Source of the DNA: Heligmosomoides polygyrus polygyrus
Lineage: Eukaryota > Nematoda > Chromadorea > Rhabditida > Heligmosomidae
NCBI GenBank assembly: GCA_947396885.1
Contig: OX377206.1
Coordinates: 85,929,960 to 85,993,959, forward strand
Direction: 5' to 3'
DNA: 64,000 bases
Notes under the pieces: generated by a model
What the model was told of the DNA's origin: nothing
Databases searched by the model: none
What the model saw: the letters and a program-made list of their open reading frames with translations, nothing else
Made by a program: the position numbers and the translations under genes
Shown here: positions 43,667 through 53,871 of the stretch, piece after piece
Layout: each line of letters starts with the position of its first letter
Position numbering within the stretch: position 1 is the first letter of the stretch

Positions 43667-43957
43667 AAAAAAGGATAAAGGACGGCGTTACTCAATCCCT
43701 TGTAGGATGCGCCAGCGCATTCTTCTTCTACGGGATGTCGTGGAGGCGACATGAATGCGTATTTGGCCATACAATGACTTGCGGTGGCCAGCCGATGAAC
43801 AAGTCAGCGCTTTATCCTTCCCAGACAAGTCTGGTACCAATTCACCGACCCCGGAGGGATGGAAGGCTTGGTTGGCCTGGGCGGGAAATCCGAACCAGGA
43901 ACCTGGTATCGGGTGCACGCGACAGTCGCGCCTCCTCCGACTGCGCTACACGCGCCC
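43667..43957 (-). mobile_element. SINE-A, complete copy inserted in a CCCTAA-containing target
   Basis: Close to consensus. Flanked by AAACCCTAACCATTA at 43652-43666 and the same sequence with one extra CCCTAA unit at 43958-43978. The target duplication has gained or lost a six-base unit since insertion. Confidence 0.93.
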
Positions 43958-43978
43958 AAACCCTAACCCTAACCATTA

Positions 43979-44632
43979 TATGCTTAAAATAATGACTGTT
44001 GCCGTTTTGTCGCCGGTATTTTCTCATTTAGTGAATATTATTTTATATCCACTGTGCAATATGCACTATGCCCTCGAAATTCGAATGTTTCAAAAATGGA
44101 ATGTCGGACGCAAATAGAAAGCTCGCTATAGGCTCTGAAAGGAAGAGCATTTTTCAAAGTTTTCTAAACTAATGGCACAATTTGTATATATTTATTAAAC
44201 TCCGACTTTCAAATACAAACCTCAGTAACTGAAAAAGGTTCTATTTGTGTCTAAGGCAGCTTATGAAGCACATCAAATCATACCAAATCGTTTAGCGGCT
44301 GTTAAACGACTCCCGCACGGGAGTATGCAAACAAAGCCGAGCCGGCCGGCCTACGGTAGCCCTGAATTCCTTTTCGTTTTCCCGCAAGGATCGATGCAGG
44401 TGGCATCAAGCACACCTCCCGCAGTTATCAAATATGGAGAATGTGAAGATTGGAATCGGATCTCTGCGCTGGCAGTCAGTGTATCCACACTGTGTGACCG
44501 AGCCGAGCGAGCGAACCGAAATAGAAGCCGATGAAGTTACAATGGATGAGACGGCAATAATGGGGGCGAGAGTGCACAGGAAGCTATGGCATAGGGTTTT
44601 CCAGGTTTCATTTCCATTATCTGAAGAGTCAT
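43979..44632. other. Unassigned, CpG-richer patch at 44.3-44.5 kb
   Basis: Contains GAGTATGCAAACAAAG (octamer-like ATGCAAA) and a palindrome TCCCGCACGGGA. An open plus frame (44247-44534) has no recognisable domain. It could be a regulatory patch or chance. Confidence 0.3.
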
Positions 44633-44925
44633 GGGCGCGTGTAGCGCAGCAGGAGGAGGAGCCGGCTGTCGCGAGCACCCGATACCAGTTCCTGGTTTGA
44701 ATTTCCCGCCGAGGCCAGCCAAGCCTCCCATACCTTCGGGGTCGGTGAGTTGGTGCCAGACTTCTCTGAGAATGTTAAAGCGCTGATTTGTTCATCGGCT
44801 GGTCACCACCACAAGTCAATGTGTGGCCAAATGCGCATTCTAATCGCCTCCACGGCATCCAGCAGAAGTAGAATGCGTGGCGCATCCCAAAAGGGATTGA
44901 GTAACGCCATCTTTTATACTATTCA
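44633..44925 (+). mobile_element. SINE-A, near-complete copy
   Basis: Head gtagcgcagcaggaggagg and 3' end caaaagggattgagtaacgc present, with a few substitutions in the B-box (GGTTTGAATT, closer to a tRNA B-box than the family norm). Confidence 0.9.
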
Positions 44926-45122
44926 AACTGTGTATGCTTTGAAGTGAACTAAAAATTAAGCAACCACCACTTTTTCTCTTACCGATCGTAACACCTATTT
45001 CGAACAAAAAACCGTTTGACGTTCCCGATTTTTTGGCTTGCTTTTAATTAAATCATTATGCTACAGTTGCGGGATGAGAACTTTAGAGTCACTTAAGCGG
45101 CGCAAGGGTCTTTTTATGAGAT

Positions 45123-45560
45123 CCTTTATTTATTTATTTCTGGCGTGAATTACAATCAATCACGGCGTAGAAGACACAAGCACAAACACAAAAAATATAA
45201 AAATAGTTGGCCAAAGTCATCTACAGAAGACATCTGTGGTTTAAAAGATGTTTAATCTGACACAAAGGCATGTTATCAGAACCTTTCGCCAACAAGCAGG
45301 TTGAGATGTTTAAGGTTACGATAAGTGAGGAAGTTAGACCTAACCTGTGAAATTGGCACTTGAGGATTCAGCCTTAGCCTTCCTCCTCAGCTTCTTGTTA
45401 GTGGGACATCAAAACTTTTATACTTTTAAGCAGTTGGCGTGTCGAACACCTTTTCAGCCTCGTCAACTCGGGCCGCTGCACATCGCTTCCGATTGCAGTG
45501 AAGCTCTGCAAATTCCCGTCGCTGCTCTTTTCCGTCCATGTTTGTCCATTACCTTGATTG
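45123..45560 (-). mobile_element. LINE 3' end with (AAAT)n tail, minus strand
   Basis: The minus strand ends in AAATAAATAAATAAAGGATC at 45123-45140 after a non-coding stretch, as in other LINE 3' ends in this window. Upstream frames are broken and only weakly RT-like, so the extent is approximate. Confidence 0.3.
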
Positions 45561-45799
45561 TGTGCTGAGCACCTGAGCGAAACCGCTCTGTTCGAATCTG
45601 CGCGCTTTATCGTCGAAATGGCGAGACGATTAACGGCCCATTGCGCATCTACATATATATCCAGCCTTTCGAATTCGCTGCTGGAGTCGGCTGACGTTCA
45701 GCTGAAACGATGAAAAAAATTGATACAGTGAAGATCGGGGAATCGGGTCCTAATCCTAATCAGAGCGGGAGGGCATGTAGTGATGTACATCTCTAATCC

Positions 45800-46880
45800 C
45801 TTGTTGTGCATGCTGTTGCAACGCGCTTGTGCAAGCTGGTATACCATCGCCCTACATCCGACTTCTCGACAAATGCTTCTCGAACACATCGACCACCATC
45901 CAGTTGTTCGATCGAAAGCTTAAGATTCCTACCGGGAAAGGAGTACGGCAAGGAGACACGATTTCTCCTAAGCTATTCACAGCGGCACTCCAGGATGCCA
46001 TGAAATTCTTGAACTGGGACGATAAAGGCTACCTTGTCGACGGTAAACGGATCAGCAACCTTCGCTTCGCCGACGATATTGTTCTCATCTCTACTAGCAC
46101 GGCAAAAGTCGAGGAAATGCTGAACGAGCTCAATGTGGCAGGGATGAAGATTGGATTGGACATGAATATGTCCAAAACGCGGTTTATGGTCAACCAGTGG
46201 CGTGACACGGGACTCGTAAGGTTAAATGGAGTCGCTCTACAACAGGTTGACTCCTACGTAAATCTAGGAAGAGAGTTGAACATGGATAACGACCTCGCTC
46301 CTGAAATCACCTCGCAGGAGACGCGCAGCGTGGGCAGCCTTCAGTTCGATTCGCGAAGTCACCGATCAGGTCAAGGATGCCGGCCTCAGGGCCTCGATAT
46401 TCAACGCCTCTGTACTGCCTGCGATGTGTTACGCGACGGAAACCTGGCCCGACAACAAGACAATCGCCAGAGCAAGGCAAACTACGCACGGTGAACTGGA
46501 AAGATGTCTTCTAAGGACAAGCCTTCGTCAGCAATGGCAAGAAGGCCTACGAAGCTCAGAGCTCGGAGAAGTCGAAATTAGCAGACCCGCTGCAGTACAT
46601 GAAGAAGTCCAAATATCGATGAGCCGGACACCTGCTTGGACGAAATGACGATAGATGGAGTCTCCGTGTCATAGAATGCCTCATAAGAGACCACAAGTGA
46701 CCACTGGGATGGCCACCAACGCGATGGGTAGACTCATTCTCAAAATCTTTCAGAGAGCGGAGTCTACCTCCCTGGATGCAAGCAGACAGAGATCGAGCGG
46801 TCTGGAAGAGTTGTGGTCCCCGCTGAGAAGACCTCCAGCCGACAAAAGGACCGTCAAAGTATCAAAGTAAAGTATCCTTT
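45800..46880 (+). pseudogene. RTE-like reverse transcriptase remnant, second family
   Basis: The first 165 codons from 45829 are open and include GKGVRQGDTISPKLFTAAL (motif B), LRFADDIVLI (motif C, both Asp) and YVNLGRELNM (motif E). After about 46315 the frame shifts; continuation in other frames shows LPAMCYATETW-like and PTRWVDSFSK-like blocks to about 46860. It differs in sequence from the 50.4 kb element (QDAMKFLNWDDKGYLVDGKR against the equivalent region there), so it is a second lineage. Endonuclease and motif A are missing: 5' truncated. Confidence 0.85.
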
Positions 46881-46984
46881 GTTTAAATTTTCGCGACACC
46901 TTCGCTGCTTTCTCATCATGCGAAGGCTTTTATTAAAGTTCAGGGGATGTGGTTGTGTGCTATAAAATGGCGCATCTGAGGCTT

Positions 46985-47017
46985 TACGGTTGCCCCCTCC
47001 CGACTAGAATAGATCTG
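46985..47017. mobile_element. GGATCTATCCTAG-type MITE terminus, solo end
   Basis: TACGGTTGCCCCCTCCCGAC followed by TAGAATAGATC is one end only. It adjoins the SINE-B inverted pair. Confidence 0.5.
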
Positions 47018-47024
47018 AGAATCG

Positions 47025-47330
47025 AGGTAGCCTCAATGAAACCCAACAATTCGGTGTCTCGTTGCGATTAAAACTCTAACGCCAGGTAAGACTCCAACCT
47101 GCACCTCCTGCTGACCGGATGGGAATGCCCCACAAACAGCGCCGGTGGTGTAATGGAGTAGAGCATTCCCAACCGGTCAGCAGGGAGTGCGGGTTCCAGC
47201 CCCACCTAGCGCTATAATTTTGATCACAAGAAGACATCATTGTGACAGCTTCTAACCTCGATACCAGCCACTTGAGGCTTAAAGAAACTGGATTAAACCA
47301 ACCATTTGAAGCATGAAAACCTTCCTTTAA
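47025..47330. mobile_element. SINE-B inverted pair
   Basis: A plus-strand copy (47136-47330) has a tRNA-like head AGCGCCGGTGGTGTAATGGA, anticodon-arm-like region, B-box GGGTTCCAGCCCC and closing AGCGCT, then body ataattttgatcacaagaag and ccagccacttgaggctta. A minus-strand copy (47140-47025) has the same parts, so the two heads meet at about 47135. A transcript could form an arm of roughly 100 bp. Elsewhere the body reads GCGCTAGAGTTTTGATC. Confidence 0.7.
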
Positions 47331-47510
47331 TGTTTTATTGCCAAGCTTCGGCTGAGCAACAGCCAATTTATATCTAAAAGCATAATATTTTCCATCGTTA
47401 GAAAACATTTACTTAATTATAACAATAAAAGATAAGCAGTACGGAGTCGCAACACCGAAATCTAAAACTCTACTTAATTATCAATCGTTTCTTCTCAATA
47501 TGTCTGAATA

Positions 47511-48042
47511 GGGCGCATGGTAGCGCAATTGCGGAGGCGACGACCATCGTGCACACTCTTCGATTCTTTTCGACTGTTTTTGTTCTTGGATAGGATTTCT
47601 CACCAGGCCAATCAAGCTTTCTCTCCTAGGGGTTGGTGAATTGGTTTAATGGTTATGCTCTCGGAATTTTTTCGAATATTCGAATGGTTTCGAATGCTCG
47701 CAAATTTCGAATATATTCTAAAACTGCGGCTTGCTTGAATACTCGAGTTCGAATACATTTGAAAAACGCCGATTTTTTGATTATTCGAATACGAATATTC
47801 AAATTCGAAAGAAAATTAAATCATTCGAACAGCTATTCGAATAAATCATTCGAGCACAACTAGGATTGGTAGCAGACTTCCCTGAAAAGGACAAAACACT
47901 GCCTTGTTGAACAGCAAGTCACCACAAGTCATTATATACGCCAAAGATTCAGTCATACTGTCTCCACGATAAAGGAGATGGAAATATTGTGTAGAGGGCT
48001 ACGTTATTCAACCTCCCCTTGGTATGCGCCACGCATTATACC
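47511..48042 (+). mobile_element. SINE-A, old copy split by a TATTCGAATA element
   Basis: 5' part 47511-47650 (agggcgcatggtagcgcaat ... ggttggtgaattggt) and 3' part 47868-48042 (attggtagcagacttccctg ... gctacgttattcaacc). The interrupting element lies at the ggtgaattggtaccag block, with attggt on both sides as a possible target duplication. Confidence 0.72.
47651..47867. mobile_element. TATTCGAATA element, copy 2, inside a SINE-A
   Basis: Ends ATGCTCTCGGAATTTTTTCG and, on the other strand, TAGTTGTGCTCGAATGATTT. Inserted in an old SINE-A with attggt on both sides, so it moved as a unit. Confidence 0.72.
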
Positions 48043-48214
48043 TTGACGAAATATCGAAGAGGCAATTTTCTGTTCGTATTTGGCTTTCAACCAAAGTGAC
48101 AACCATTTTCAATGGCCAGTCGATAAGTCGATAATAGCCTCCCATTTTTGTCTTCAGGAATACGCTTTAGCTTCGGAAGTGTTAAGCTATCTTTGAAAAG
48201 TACCTAACTCGAAA

Positions 48215-48335
48215 TGAAAAATTACTACTTACACCGTCAATCAACTCAGCCTGTCAATTAATGTTTCAATACATGTCACAATGATACTCTCTCAAGCACA
48301 GATAATGTTACATATGATACTCTCTAAAGCAAAAA
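48215..48335. repeat. Dispersed repeat shared with 19.4 kb
   Basis: tactacttacaccgtcaatc, aactcagcctgtcaat and tgatactctct (twice) match the 19.4 kb region in the same orientation. Confidence 0.45.
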
Positions 48336-48369
48336 AAGGGTAATAGAAAATGATGGCCTTAATCAAACC

Positions 48370-48635
48370 CATCAAGAATAACGCAATCACCTCCTACGGG
48401 ATCTCGTGGAGACAAAAAACGCGTATTCTAAACGCGTATTTGGCCTATACAACGACTTCTGATGACCCGCTGATGAAAAGGTAAGTTTTTTTTCATTCTC
48501 GCACGAGTCTAGTACCAATACACCAGTCCAGGACTCATTGAAGCCTTGGTTGGCCAGGGTAGGAGTCGAACTAAAACCATGATTCAGAGTGCACGGGACA
48601 GGCGGTGCTTCGTCCGGCTGCACTGTCATGCCTAT
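48370..48635 (-). mobile_element. SINE-A, diverged copy
   Basis: Tail (cctacgggatctcgtggaga), body (gaagccttggttggccaggg) and head (gcacgggacaggcggtgctt) recognisable with many changes; the terminal 3' block is reduced to ataacgcaatc. Confidence 0.75.
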
Positions 48636-48898
48636 ATCCTTTATGAATGCAATACAGTCAATAAAACGCTCTCAATCGGTCTCCTCACGGAGTCTAATAT
48701 GAATCTTCGTCATAAAACATCGCGTGCGTGGCGAAATTGCCCACACACGCGTTGGGGTAACATCTGCAGTCCGATCCATGCTCGTCGCACCTCGTCGTGG
48801 CCGGGGAGGCTGGCTACTCGGGACCGAGAACACTCGCTGTCACTTCTGATCAGAATGTGTATAAAGTCGCCGAGAGAACTAGCGATATAGAAACAGTA

Positions 48899-49184
48899 AG
48901 AATAAGGATAAAGGACGGCGTTACTCAATCCCTTTTGGGATGCGCCACGCATTCTACTTCTACGGGATGTCGTGGAGGTGATTTGAATGCGTATTTGGCC
49001 ATACAATGACTTGCTGTGGCCAGCCGATGAACAAATCGGTGCTTTATCCTTTCCAGACAAGTCTGGTACCAATTCGCCGACCCCACAGGGATGGAAGGCT
49101 TGGTTGGCCTGGGCGGGGAATCCGAACCAGGAACCTGGGTGCTCGCAACAGCCGGCGCCTCCTCCGACTACGCCACAAGCACCC
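48899..49184 (-). mobile_element. SINE-A, complete copy with target duplication
   Basis: Close to consensus. Flanked by ATAGAAACAGTA (48887-48898) and ATAGAAACAATA (49185-49196), one mismatch in 12. The minus-strand head begins ggtgcttgtggcgtagtcgg. Confidence 0.92.
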
Positions 49185-49332
49185 ATAGAAACAATACAGG
49201 CTGCTATTGACTATGTCAAAAGTTGGATCGCTGGGGACAGCCGCTCTCCGCTGAAGAAACTATGGTGCTTCGGACTGCGAATGGTAAGCTACATGCTTGA
49301 TATACGTGAAGCGGGTTCAGAGCATTTAAACT

Positions 49333-49640
49333 GTTATTTATTTATTTATCTTTTTACTTATTTATTTATTCATAACGTGAACCAAGATCACATGTGAAAA
49401 TAGAATATTAGAAAAAAATACCAACAGACTCAACCAAAAAAAAATAAATACAACTGAAGGCACTCATTGTACACGCAAAAGTAGTTTTTTGAAACCATAC
49501 AAAGATAGACCTATGGCTTCCTGATCTGCACTCAAAGTGTGGTTGAAGTCCTTGCTGAAGTCCCTTAAATTTCCGCCAGCTTGCTCGGGTTCGTGATTTT
49601 GCCACCGAAATAAAGTGTGAGCTCTCCTCCTATGTTCCGT
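49333..49640 (-). mobile_element. LINE 3' end with A-rich tetranucleotide tail, minus strand
   Basis: Reading the minus strand, an unassigned stretch ends in GTTATGAATAAATAAATAAG and a second AAATAAATAAAT run (49333-49375). No coding part can be recognised. Confidence 0.3.
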
Positions 49641-49929
49641 GTCAGTCTAGAGCCGAAAAAATGTTGAGTGGGCTTAAAGAAACCCTACTTGTAAGTATTT
49701 TAAACATTACGAGGAGGTCAGATATTTTCCATTTAATGAAAGGGCTTAGTAAACTAATATTTCCGCTCTCTCAGCACCATTTGGTTTCAAATCGAATTGG
49801 AAGCTCACCATACTGTGTGCTTCCGGCGAATGTATTTCAGAAACTGGGTCGTTCGACATGTTCAGTTGTCTTCCAAGGTAGAACTAAGAACCCACTTGCT
49901 GTACAATGTCCCTGATGGTCCCTAATAGC

Positions 49930-50393
49930 TTCACCGTTTCTGTCTCGAAAGACGCTGACATACACCACCTAACGAAGAAGAAGGATATAGATCTTTTAAG
50001 AAGCGTTCAAAATAGCTTCACCAGGAAGCTCACGATGAGGTTCTTCTGACATTATCATGATGTACCAAATTCTCGCAAATATGTTTCCGTCAACCAAAGA
50101 AAGTTCTCTGATGGTATTCCGACAAGAACCGTGAGAGGAAAATTGAAACTCCAGGTTTCAGTGGCTAGCTATACCGCGACTCAGGTCAGGCTTCTTCACC
50201 TATCGAATCCTTAAGGAATTCAACATTTTGCTGGGCGAGTACGAAGATGTAGGGAGACTCTCCGCCCAGGCCTGTAGAAGATTTGCCAGATGTTACATAC
50301 ATATTAAGGTATGCCGCTAATTGCGCTGTTCGCAATAGTTTTCTAGTAGTTTCTTACATGGCTGATGAAGCCTTGAATAAATAAATAAATACA
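49930..50393 (+). mobile_element. CR1-like LINE 3' remnant with AATA-repeat tail
   Basis: The frame around 49975-50035 reads KKKDIDLLRSVQNSFTRKL, the pattern following the thumb in CR1-like reverse transcriptases. The element ends at ggctgatgaagccttgaataaataaataaata (50368-50393), a typical LINE end with a short A-rich repeat tail. Stops and shifts occur throughout. The RTE starts directly downstream. Confidence 0.5.
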
Positions 50394-50403
50394 TCTAATG
50401 TGA

Positions 50404-50715
50404 ATGGGCCACGGATCTCCCTCGATAGAGAGCCTTCGGGCTCTCTTGTTAAGAGGGATCTCGGGCCGCTTGTCGCAGGGCCACGTGGCGCGTTCCCGGG
50501 TGGTGGATAGGGGAATTAAACGCGAACCAAATGCGACCGTGTACTGCCCAGAGACGCAGGTGGGATGCAGGGGATGGACTCCTTGCTCCTGCTGTGTCGG
50601 GTCGATGCGTTCCTTGTGCGTGGGAGCGGCATGTTCGTGCACAGTGTGCGTGGATGTGTCCGTGACTGTACGGATTGTAACTGTGTCGGCTCGACCAAAA
50701 GCTTGTACTCGGTAG
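50404..50715 (+). other. Short Cys-rich leader ORF in the RTE 5' region
   Basis: A 103-codon open frame begins at the very start of the element, 200 bp ahead of the main frame. It has many Cys codons in its second half (CPETQVGC, CSCC, CSCTVC) but no recognisable domain. Some RTE elements have a small ORF1, so it may be one. Equally, this is a GC-rich structured leader in which an open frame can arise by chance; it overlaps the hairpin with a TTCG loop at 50428-50445. Confidence 0.25.
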
Positions 50716-50911
50716 ACTGGGAGTACATGTAAGGCGATTCGAGGCCGCCTTAAGTCTCGCCCCGTCCCTTCGGGCAGTCTGGCTGGCTGCCCGGAGTACC
50801 CCGCCCGCACGACAGAGCCTGACTGGCTACCCGTGTTGTATTCCAGTCAAACACAGCAGCACTAAAGGGCCTCATTCCCCTGACCCCGAAAGAGCCCCCA
50901 TTTCTGCAGCG

Positions 50912-51523
50912 ATGGGAAGGACGAGTACGGAGAGGCTGCTAAAATCTCAGGGCCTAACCAGGCTGCGCAAACTGAGAAGGACTAGGATGACGATCTGTAC
51001 TTACAACGCCCGCACGCTTGCGTCGGAAGCATCCGTCGAGGACCTGATGATGCAAGCCAGGAAGATCAAGTACGACGTCATCGGACTGACCGAGACGAGA
51101 AGACACCACCCCCTACACGCCGCCTACGACTCCGGAGAAGAACTGTTCCTCGGAACATGCGACAGCAGGGGAGTAGGCGGCGTTGGTGTCCTCGTCAACA
51201 CGCACTTGGCCATGAACATCGATTCGTACGAGTCTCTGACAAGCCGAATCGGACGTCTGCGACTGAAGCGATGTGGCTCCGTGCCAGCCTTGACTGTGTT
51301 CGTCGCGTATGCCCCAACATCCGTCTACGACGACGAAGACGTCGAGGCCTTCTACGTGGAGCTGGAGAAGTTCTGTAAGGAAGATCACACCTTCTACAAG
51401 GTGATCGTCGGCGACGCGACTTCAACGCCAAGATCGGGCCACGAAGGTCGCCGGAAGAACTTCACATCGGAACCCACGGTTTGGAGTGGAACGAGCAAGG
51501 TGAAAGGCTGTCTGAGTTTATAA
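50912..51523 (+). CDS. RTE endonuclease part, frameshifted at its end
   Basis: This part encodes the N-terminal half of an exonuclease/endonuclease/phosphatase domain. Seen motifs are ICTYNARTL (residues 28-36, metal-binding Asn), GLTETRR (58-64, catalytic Glu), the central VGVLVNTH strand and FVAYAPTS. At residue 169 (Asp of the family motif GDFN) the GCGAC at 51411-51415 is repeated at 51416-51420. This 5-bp insertion shifts the frame, and the last 35 residues are nonsense. The proper frame continues in the downstream ORF. Start chosen at the first ATG of the frame (50912); ATG at 50987, just before the first motif, is the alternative. Confidence 0.88.
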   Translation: MGRTSTERLLKSQGLTRLRKLRRTRMTICTYNARTLASEASVEDLMMQARKIKYDVIGLTETRRHHPLHAAYDSGEELFLGTCDSRGVGGVGVLVNTHLAMNIDSYESLTSRIGRLRLKRCGSVPALTVFVAYAPTSVYDDEDVEAFYVELEKFCKEDHTFYKVIVGDATSTPRSGHEGRRKNFTSEPTVWSGTSKVKGCLSL

Positions 51524-53871
51524 TGTCGACCAAGACCATCCATGGAAACTCGCAGTTCCACAAGCCTCCCTCCCTACGATGGACCTGGGAATCCCCCGGT
51601 GGCCAGTTCCACAACGAGATCGACCAAATCATCTTCAATCGCAAGTATTGCCTGACCGATGTCTCCGTTGTCCCCAAGTTCTACACAGGATCGGACCACC
51701 GCCTCCTTCGCGCGAGGATCCGCTTTTCGCGTCAAGGAGAGAAGGCCGCGAAGTTCAAGAAGAGGAATCCCAGAACGACCATCAACTGGGATCTCTACAC
51801 CTCTCTTGTCGGCCTTTGGGAAGATGCCGTCATGGACAACGTCGACGAGAAATACGATCGCTTCGTGCACCATCTCCGCGATAGTGCTAAACGAGCCGAG
51901 AGCTTGAAGGCCACCAAGAGACGCCTGTCTCCGGAAACTCTCGAGCTGATACGCCAGCGTGGAGCAGCACGAGCGCCAGGCAACTACCAACTGACGTCCG
52001 AGCTTGCAAAGCTATGCAGAGCGGCGATAAAGGAAGATCTCAAGGAGAGAAGGGCGGAAGTGTTGGCTGAAGCAGCAGAGGCAGGGCTGAGCATCCGCAA
52101 TGCCCGCCGGAACTTCGCCAACTTCAAGACCAAGATGACCGCCCTCCGACGTCCTGACGGAACCATCACCTCTTCCAGAGGGACCATGGAGAAAGTCATC
52201 CACGACTTCTACTCCGATCTCTTCGATAGCCACGTCCACCTGCCCCCATGCCATCTTCCGCAGGATGGATACGTCGTCCCCTCTGTTCTCTCTTCCGAAA
52301 TCCGACACGCCATCTCGTCGGTGAAGAAACGTACAGCACCCGGTCCTGACAGGATCAGAGCTGAACGCCTGAAGAACCTCCCGCCAGCGCTCATCAACAC
52401 CTTGGCGCGGCTCTTCACACGCTACCTGTCCGAATGCAAGGTTCCATCTCAGTGGAAGACCAGCAAGACCGTTTTGCTGTACAAGAAGGGAGACGTGCAC
52501 GACATTGGCAACTATCGCCCGATCTGCCTGTTGTCCGTAGTCTACAAGCTGTTCACTCGAGTCATCCTGAATAGGATCAGCCGAACGCTGGACGAAGGAC
52601 AGCCATGCGAACAAGCAGGATTTCGGAGAGGATTCAGCACGATCGACCACATACACACCATTACGAAGCTCATCGAAGTGTCGCGAGAGTACAAGCTGCC
52701 GCTGTGCCTTACGTTCATTGACCTGAAGAAGGCATTCGACTCCGTCGAGACTGAAGCGGTCATGGAAGCCCTGCTCACCCAGGGCGTTCCTACTCAGTAC
52801 ATCAGAGTCCTTCGAGAGCTGTCCAGTGGATTCACGACCAAGATCTCACCATTCTACGACGACGTCGTCATTGACGTGAAGAGAGGGGTTCGACAAGGGG
52901 ATACCATATCCCCGAAGCTCTTCAGCGCCACTCTCGAAAACGTCATGCGCGAACTAGAATGGGAAGACATGGGAGTGAAGGTCGACGGCCGGCAACTACA
53001 TCATCTTCGCTTCGCTGACGACATCGTGCTCATAACACCGAGCATCAGCCAGGCGGAGCGAATGCTGGCCGACTTCGATCGTGTATGTGGGAACGTTGGA
53101 CTGCAGCTGAATCTTACGAAGACGATGTTCATGAGGAACGGACAAGTTTTTGATGCCCCATTCTCGCTCAACGGAACGAACATCTCCGAATGCTCCAGCT
53201 ACGTGTATCTGAGTCGCGAAGTCAATATGACCAACGACCTAGCACCAAAGCCGAGCAGAAGGCACCGAGCGGCTTGGGGAGCTTTCAAGAGCGTCGAAGA
53301 AGTCGCGAAGAAGACGAAGAACGTCCGACTCCGTGCCCACCTATTCGACTCCACTGTTCTTCCTGCCCTAACATACGCCTCAGAGACCTGGGCTATACGA
53401 AAGCAGGATGAACACGCGATCAGCGTCGCGCAGCGTGGAATCGAGAGGACGATGCTCGGAGTGAAACGACTCACGCAAGTGAGAGAAGGCCTCCGGAGTT
53501 CCGAGCTTCGCCGACGCTCGAAGATCAGAGACGCTGTCGCGTGGGCCAAGTTGTCGAAAATTAGGTGGGCCGGCCACGTAATGCGCTTCGCAGACACCCG
53601 CTGGACGAGAGCCATCACCGACTGGATTCCGCGGGATGTCAAAAGAACACCAGGACGCCCACCAACGCGTTGGTCGGACTTCTTGGTTAAAGCCCTGAAC
53701 GACCGATATGACGCTCTTCGTGTCCCTCGAGCGAGGAGGATCCATTGGACCACTCTGGCAGGGACGAATGGAGACGCTGCTGGCGCCCGCTCAAGCAAGT
53801 CGATGACCAACGGGACGACAAGTGATACAAGTGAATGTGAATGGGGAGTTCTTACTAAGGAAGGGTTTTGA
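51481..53871 (+). CDS. RTE endonuclease C-part, reverse transcriptase and C-terminal domain
   Basis: The first ~20 codons continue the endonuclease after the frameshift. Endonuclease motifs QFHNEIDQIIFNR and GSDHRLL (SDH at about 71-73) follow. Reverse-transcriptase motifs appear in order: RPICLLSVVYKLF (from ~346), EQAGFRRGFSTIDHI, TFIDLKKAFD (catalytic Asp 414), GVRQGDTISPKLF, LRFADDIVLI (FADD at 511-514) and YVYLSREVNM. The C-terminal part has the RTE-type IRWAGHVMRF and KRTPGRPPTRWSDF blocks. All three catalytic Asp are present. There is no ATG at 51481 (TTG); the segment belongs to the frame opened at 50912. The final codons and TGA (53869-53871) lie in the adjacent MITE, so the native stop is lost. 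Confidence 0.92.
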   Translation: MEWNEQGERLSEFIMSTKTIHGNSQFHKPPSLRWTWESPGGQFHNEIDQIIFNRKYCLTDVSVVPKFYTGSDHRLLRARIRFSRQGEKAAKFKKRNPRTTINWDLYTSLVGLWEDAVMDNVDEKYDRFVHHLRDSAKRAESLKATKRRLSPETLELIRQRGAARAPGNYQLTSELAKLCRAAIKEDLKERRAEVLAEAAEAGLSIRNARRNFANFKTKMTALRRPDGTITSSRGTMEKVIHDFYSDLFDSHVHLPPCHLPQDGYVVPSVLSSEIRHAISSVKKRTAPGPDRIRAERLKNLPPALINTLARLFTRYLSECKVPSQWKTSKTVLLYKKGDVHDIGNYRPICLLSVVYKLFTRVILNRISRTLDEGQPCEQAGFRRGFSTIDHIHTITKLIEVSREYKLPLCLTFIDLKKAFDSVETEAVMEALLTQGVPTQYIRVLRELSSGFTTKISPFYDDVVIDVKRGVRQGDTISPKLFSATLENVMRELEWEDMGVKVDGRQLHHLRFADDIVLITPSISQAERMLADFDRVCGNVGLQLNLTKTMFMRNGQVFDAPFSLNGTNISECSSYVYLSREVNMTNDLAPKPSRRHRAAWGAFKSVEEVAKKTKNVRLRAHLFDSTVLPALTYASETWAIRKQDEHAISVAQRGIERTMLGVKRLTQVREGLRSSELRRRSKIRDAVAWAKLSKIRWAGHVMRFADTRWTRAITDWIPRDVKRTPGRPPTRWSDFLVKALNDRYDALRVPRARRIHWTTLAGTNGDAAGARSSKSMTNGTTSDTSECEWGVLTKEGF

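Larger units (their letters stand above)
50394..53854 (+). mobile_element. Near-complete RTE-clade non-LTR retrotransposon
   Basis: The layout is 5' leader, apurinic-type endonuclease, reverse transcriptase and C-terminal domain, then a short-repeat 3' tail (AAGTGATACAAGTGA). It starts just after the AATAAATAAATA tail of an older element and ends at 53854, where a Harbinger-like MITE has inserted directly after it. Codon use is GC-rich compared with the surroundings and the frame is open apart from one 5-bp duplication, which suggests recent arrival. The same family left 3' fragments at 25.8, 43.2 and 63.4 kb. Confidence 0.93.

Noticed and set aside
43958..43978. Telomeric repeat
   Set aside because: Only two CCCTAA units; explained as the SINE-A target duplication, and nematode telomeres use TTAGGC.
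47136..47216. A functional tRNA gene
   Set aside because: Anticodon and acceptor stems contain mismatches and the SINE-B body follows directly; the same head recurs in other copies.
50394..50480. HDV-like ribozyme at the RTE 5' end
   Set aside because: The helices nest as plain stacked hairpins; the double pseudoknot order needed for an HDV fold could not be made.
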